Source of the DNA: Janthinobacterium sp. BJB426
GTDB lineage: Bacteria > Pseudomonadota > Gammaproteobacteria > Burkholderiales > Burkholderiaceae_D
Direction: 5' to 3'
Assembly (NCBI RefSeq): GCF_002735705.1
Contig: NZ_PDZL01000002.1
Coordinates: 62,001-126,000 of the forward strand
Length of the DNA stretch: 64,000 nt
Part shown: positions 60,996 through 64,000 of the stretch, piece after piece
How positions within the stretch are numbered: the first letter of the stretch is position 1
Layout: the number at the start of each line of letters is the position of its first letter
Position numbers and translations under genes: made by a program
Notes under the pieces: model-generated
What the model saw: only the letters and a program-made list of their open reading frames with translations
Databases searched by the model: none
What the model was told of the DNA's origin: nothing

Positions 60996-61946
60996 TCAGG
61001 GCACGGGGGTGCGCAGTGGCAAGCCGGCAAAGTGGGCGGCCAGGTTATCGACCACCAGTTGCCCCATTGCATGGCGCGTTTCCACGGTCAGGCTGCCCAC
61101 GTGCGGCGTGAGCACCACGTTAGGCAAGGCGCGCAAGGCGGCTGGTACGCGCGGCTCGTCCGCAAACACGTCGAGGCCGGCCGCGCCCAGGTGGCCGTCC
61201 TGCAAGGCGGCGATCAAGGCCACTTCGTCGATCAGCGCGCCACGGGCAATATTGATCAGCGTGCCTTGCGGGCCGAGCGCGTCAAGCACGCTGCGGTCGA
61301 TGATCTGGCGCGTGGCCGGCGTGCCTGGCGCGCAGACGATCAGGTAATCGCTTTCCTGCGCCAGGGCCAGCAAGGATGCGGCGCGCGGCACAGTAGTGCC
61401 TGCAATGGCGCGCGGCTGGAAGTAGCGCACGTGGACGCCGAAGGCGGCCAGGCGCAGTGCGATGGCTTGCCCGATCTGGCCGAAACCGAAGATGCCGGCC
61501 GTCTTGCCGCGCAGGCTCGATGCGGGGGCGATGGCCTCGCGGCGTTCCCAGCCGCCGTCGCGCACGAAACGGTCGAGCGCCACGATATGCCGCGCGCTGG
61601 CCAGCAGCAAGGCCAGCGCCACGTCGGCCACGTCATCCGTCAGCACGTTCGGCGTGGTGGTGACGGCGATGCCCCGCGCGCGCGCCTGGTCCAGCGCCAC
61701 GCCGTCGAGGCCGACGCCATTGACGGCGACAATTTCCAGATTCGGCAGCAAGGCCATGTCGGTGGCGTTCAGGCCCAGCGCGCCCGTCGTGACGACGGCG
61801 CGGATGGCCGCAGCGCGCAGGGCCAGCCAGGCGTGGCGCTCTGGCGCCGGCACTTGCCAGGCGTGGTGGCAGGTGTATTGCTGCTCCAGCTGCGCGTTGA
61901 CGGCAGCCGAAGGGCTGGGAGCGAGGATGAGGAGTTCGGGGAGCAT
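60996..61946 (-). CDS. D-isomer-specific 2-hydroxyacid dehydrogenase
   Basis: 316 residues. The substrate-binding part is followed by the NAD motif GIFGFGQIG (near residue 150). Catalytic residues are Arg in NIARGALID (near 235), Glu in DEPRVP (near 264) and His in TPHVGSLT (near 283). The VNGVGLDGVALDQARARGIAVTTTPNVLTDDVADVALALLL segment is typical of the glyoxylate/hydroxypyruvate reductase branch (GhrB-like). Likely NAD(P)H-dependent reduction of a 2-oxoacid in the cytosol. It is tail-to-tail with the giant gene, 15 bases apart, and not part of that cluster. Confidence 0.9.
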   Translation of the reverse strand: MLPELLILAPSPSAAVNAQLEQQYTCHHAWQVPAPERHAWLALRAAAIRAVVTTGALGLNATDMALLPNLEIVAVNGVGLDGVALDQARARGIAVTTTPNVLTDDVADVALALLLASARHIVALDRFVRDGGWERREAIAPASSLRGKTAGIFGFGQIGQAIALRLAAFGVHVRYFQPRAIAGTTVPRAASLLALAQESDYLIVCAPGTPATRQIIDRSVLDALGPQGTLINIARGALIDEVALIAALQDGHLGAAGLDVFADEPRVPAALRALPNVVLTPHVGSLTVETRHAMGQLVVDNLAAHFAGLPLRTPVP

Positions 61947-62058
61947 GGGAGTCCTGGGTCATGTCACATGAAGTGCAGACGCAACTTAGCATATTTGACG
62001 CCTGGCCGGGGGCGGCTGCCCCGCAATCGCCGTCATGACCCTGCAGTCTGCGCGGTCT

Positions 62059-62748
62059 TCAGCCCGGGCAAGGCACGCGTTTGACCTTGCCGCCCGTCCT
62101 GGCCGGGTCGGCGCCGGAACCGGGATTCTCGGCCATGCCATAGCACGTGGCGCCGCCGGCGCTGACGACGCGCGTGGCGGGCCGGCCATCGGCCGTCAGA
62201 AATTCCTCCACGCGGATGACGGGGCCGCCGCGCCAGGCGGAGGCGACCAGCTTCTGGAAAGTGCTTTCGCTCTTCAGGTCGGCAGCGGCCAGCCATGGCT
62301 GGTCTTGCTTCAGTTCGCCACGCAGGGCCTTGTCGGCGGCGCCCGCCGCCAGCCGGGCGCGCGTGCGCAAGTCTGCCGTGGAAGGTGCCGTGGCCGGCGC
62401 GACAGGAAATTCCTCGGCCGGTACGGTGATGGCCTCCGCTGCCACGGCAGGCGGTGCGAAGATGACGGACGGCGCGGCGGGCGGCGCACTGGCCCGCGCG
62501 CGTGGCAAAGGAGCCGGCATGGGCATGGGCAAGGCCATCGGCGGCGTCTGCGTCAGCGGACGGGACGGCAGCAAGGTCATGAACGCCACCTCCGTGTATT
62601 GCTTGAGTTGCCGCGCCGGCAGCAGCAGGAAATACAGGCCCAGCACGTGCATGGCCAGGATCAGCGCGACGGCCGCGCCTTTCAGGCTCAAGCCGTCCCG
62701 TATGCGCAGGCGCATGGAAGCGGACGGTAGATGGCGGTGCAATGGCAT
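62059..62748 (-). CDS. single-span membrane protein, TonB-like layout
   Basis: 229 residues from MPLHRHLPSA at 62748, with AGGAAACC before the ATG. An N-terminal cytosolic stretch, one membrane helix (about 24-44), a Pro/Ala-rich periplasmic linker (about 68-118) and a C-terminal domain with two Cys (GATCYGM, RVPCPG). The layout is TonB-like, but no typical TonB C-terminal motif (YP..A) is visible. It is divergent from a TonB-dependent receptor across a Fur-boxed region, so a role in iron uptake or energy transfer is possible but unproven. Confidence 0.55.
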   Translation of the reverse strand: MPLHRHLPSASMRLRIRDGLSLKGAAVALILAMHVLGLYFLLLPARQLKQYTEVAFMTLLPSRPLTQTPPMALPMPMPAPLPRARASAPPAAPSVIFAPPAVAAEAITVPAEEFPVAPATAPSTADLRTRARLAAGAADKALRGELKQDQPWLAAADLKSESTFQKLVASAWRGGPVIRVEEFLTADGRPATRVVSAGGATCYGMAENPGSGADPARTGGKVKRVPCPG

Positions 62749-62942
62749 GCGGTTTCCTGTGGGCGCGGGGCGCGATGGCACATTTTAGCGAAACTTGGAT
62801 ATGCGCATTAATAAATCCACAAGGTATCGCCTGGCGCGCCTTTTTCCGCCAGATTCCAGTCCCTGGCTGGCCCGGTGTTGTACAAATGGCGACTTTTTTG
62901 CTCGCTTTCTCACACTTTCCCACGCGCTGCGCCACGCTGGAA

Positions 62943-62961
62943 TATAATGATAATCATTCTC
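62943..62961 (+). promoter_or_regulatory. Fur box
   Basis: TATAATGATAATCATTCTC matches the 19-base Fur consensus (GATAATGATAATCATTATC) at 17 positions. It lies 21 bases before the receptor start, consistent with iron-dependent repression. The divergent gene's start is 195 bases away on the other side. Confidence 0.88.
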
Positions 62962-62981
62962 ATTAATATCCAGATAACTCC

Positions 62982-64000
62982 ATGCGCACCTTCCACCTCG
63001 CCCCTACCCCGTTCGCCCTGGCCGCCTTCCTGCTGGCCAGCACCGCCGCCCACGCTCAAACCACCTCCACCGCACCGGCCGGCGACGCGCAAACCATGCC
63101 GACAGTGGTCGTCAACGCGTCGGCCGATGCGTCGGCGGAAGGCTTGTCGAAGGCGTATGCGGGTGGACAGGTGGCGCGCGGCGGACGTCTGGGCTTGCTG
63201 GGCAATGTGGACATGATGGACACGCCTTTCAACAGCACCAACTATACGCAGGCGCTGATCCAGGACCAGCAGGCGCAAGGCGTGGGCGATGTACTGCAAA
63301 ACGATGCCGGCGTGCGCGTCACGCGCGGATTCGGCAATTTCCAGGAGATGTACATGATCCGCGGCTTCGCCGTGAACTCGGACGATCTCGCGTATAACGG
63401 CCTGTATGGCTTGCTGCCGCGCCAGTTTGTCGCTTCCGAGTTGCTGGAGCGCGTGGAAGTGTTCCGTGGCGCGAATAGCTTCATCAATGGCGCGGCGCCC
63501 GGCGGTGGCGGCGTCGGCGGCACCATCAACCTGGTGCCCAAGCGCGCCACCAATACGCCGCTGACACAAATTACGGTCGGCACGGAAAGCGGCGGCCAGG
63601 GCTATGTGGCAGCGGATATCGGCCGCCGCTTCGGCCCTGACAACAATATCGGCGTGCGCATCAATGCCGTACGCCGTGATGGCGACACGGCCGTCGACCG
63701 CGAAAAGCGCGAACTGAGCGTATTCTCGATCGGCGCCGATTACCGCGGCCGCGATTTCCGTCTGTCGGCTGACGCCGGCTACCAGGAACACAAGCTGCGC
63801 AATCCACGCCCGAGCGTGAGTGTGGCCAGCGGTGTGGCCGTGCCCGCCGCGCCTGATGCCAGCAGCAATTTCTCGCAGAACTGGACGCACTCCAACGAAC
63901 GCGATACGTTCGGCACCTTGCGCGGGGAATACGATATCGCCAAGGATGTCGTGGCGTGGGCAGCCATGGGCTTTCGCAACGGCGACGAATCGAACGTGCT
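62982..64000 (+). CDS. TonB-dependent siderophore receptor, 3' partial
   Basis: 339 codons are visible and the frame runs off the right edge. A signal peptide (about 1-26, AHA|Q) is followed by the plug domain: ALIQDQQAQGVGDVLQNDAGVRVTRGFGNFQEMYMIRGF (about 88-127), then LLERVEVFRGANSFINGAAPGGGGVGGTINLVPKRA, typical of siderophore receptors (VEVxRGPxSxLYGxGxPGGxINxVxK). The start of the barrel follows. The SPxALL-type TonB box is not obvious. Regulated by the Fur box just upstream. Expected full length is about 700 residues, so more than half is missing. Ligand unknown. Confidence 0.92.
   Translation, partial: MRTFHLAPTPFALAAFLLASTAAHAQTTSTAPAGDAQTMPTVVVNASADASAEGLSKAYAGGQVARGGRLGLLGNVDMMDTPFNSTNYTQALIQDQQAQGVGDVLQNDAGVRVTRGFGNFQEMYMIRGFAVNSDDLAYNGLYGLLPRQFVASELLERVEVFRGANSFINGAAPGGGGVGGTINLVPKRATNTPLTQITVGTESGGQGYVAADIGRRFGPDNNIGVRINAVRRDGDTAVDREKRELSVFSIGADYRGRDFRLSADAGYQEHKLRNPRPSVSVASGVAVPAAPDASSNFSQNWTHSNERDTFGTLRGEYDIAKDVVAWAAMGFRNGDESNV

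Noticed and set aside
1-64000. CRISPR arrays and tRNA or rRNA genes
   Set aside because: No regularly spaced repeats and no RNA-gene signatures were found by reading the window.

Overview
The window is a 64 kb piece of a GC-rich, gene-dense Gram-negative chromosome. Gene content and protein style (DHA2 drug exporters, a CadR/CadA pair, a CSS-EAL phosphodiesterase, a TonB siderophore receptor behind a Fur box) suggest a betaproteobacterium of the Oxalobacteraceae, most like Janthinobacterium, Massilia or Duganella. That placement is inference. I saw no tRNA, rRNA or CRISPR array.

Layout: (1) 1-9.1 kb holds an NRAMP metal transporter (cut at the left edge), an SDR/MerR divergent pair, a SUKH protein, a first bacteriocin-like locus (3183-3588), a DUF4142 protein, a cache-domain protein and a chemoreceptor. 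(2) 8.7-17.3 kb holds cadR/cadA with a textbook operator, two secreted alpha/beta hydrolases, an MFS exporter, an acetyltransferase and a LysR regulator. (3) 17.3-23.7 kb is an AT-rich, probably acquired minus-strand island. It encodes a peptidase-C39 ABC exporter and its HlyD-type adaptor, two more double-glycine-leader peptides, a CPBP-family membrane protease and small two-helix membrane proteins that could give immunity. A 164-bp palindromic MITE-like element and an IS481-like transposase remnant separate exporter from precursor genes. (4) 23.9-43.6 kb is mostly ordinary accessory and metabolic chromosome: an HTH-citrate synthase fusion, a MarR/thioesterase pair, a tyrosine recombinase divergent from a KfrA-like coiled-coil protein, a five-gene operon of small proteins, a class C beta-lactamase-fold hydrolase, CSS-EAL, DHA2/LysR and XRE-cupin/GNAT divergent pairs, and LtrA. 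(5) 43.7-61.0 kb is a 17 kb plus-strand cluster I cannot match to a described system: two small paralogous beta-rich proteins, a 1222-residue protein, a 499-residue endonuclease/exonuclease/phosphatase-fold enzyme and a 3510-residue protein with LysM-like repeats. (6) 61-64 kb ends with a 2-hydroxyacid dehydrogenase, a single-span protein and a Fur-boxed TonB-dependent receptor cut by the right edge.

The two most interesting systems are the split class II microcin-like system and the giant-protein cluster. In the first, one C39 exporter probably serves three leader peptides at two loci 14 kb apart, and a 19-base motif is shared by both loci. One precursor seems to have lost its normal start codon through a one-base shift. 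In the second, the ATGA overlap between the 1222-aa and nuclease genes, the common strand and the conserved spacing suggest a joint product, but its role is unknown.
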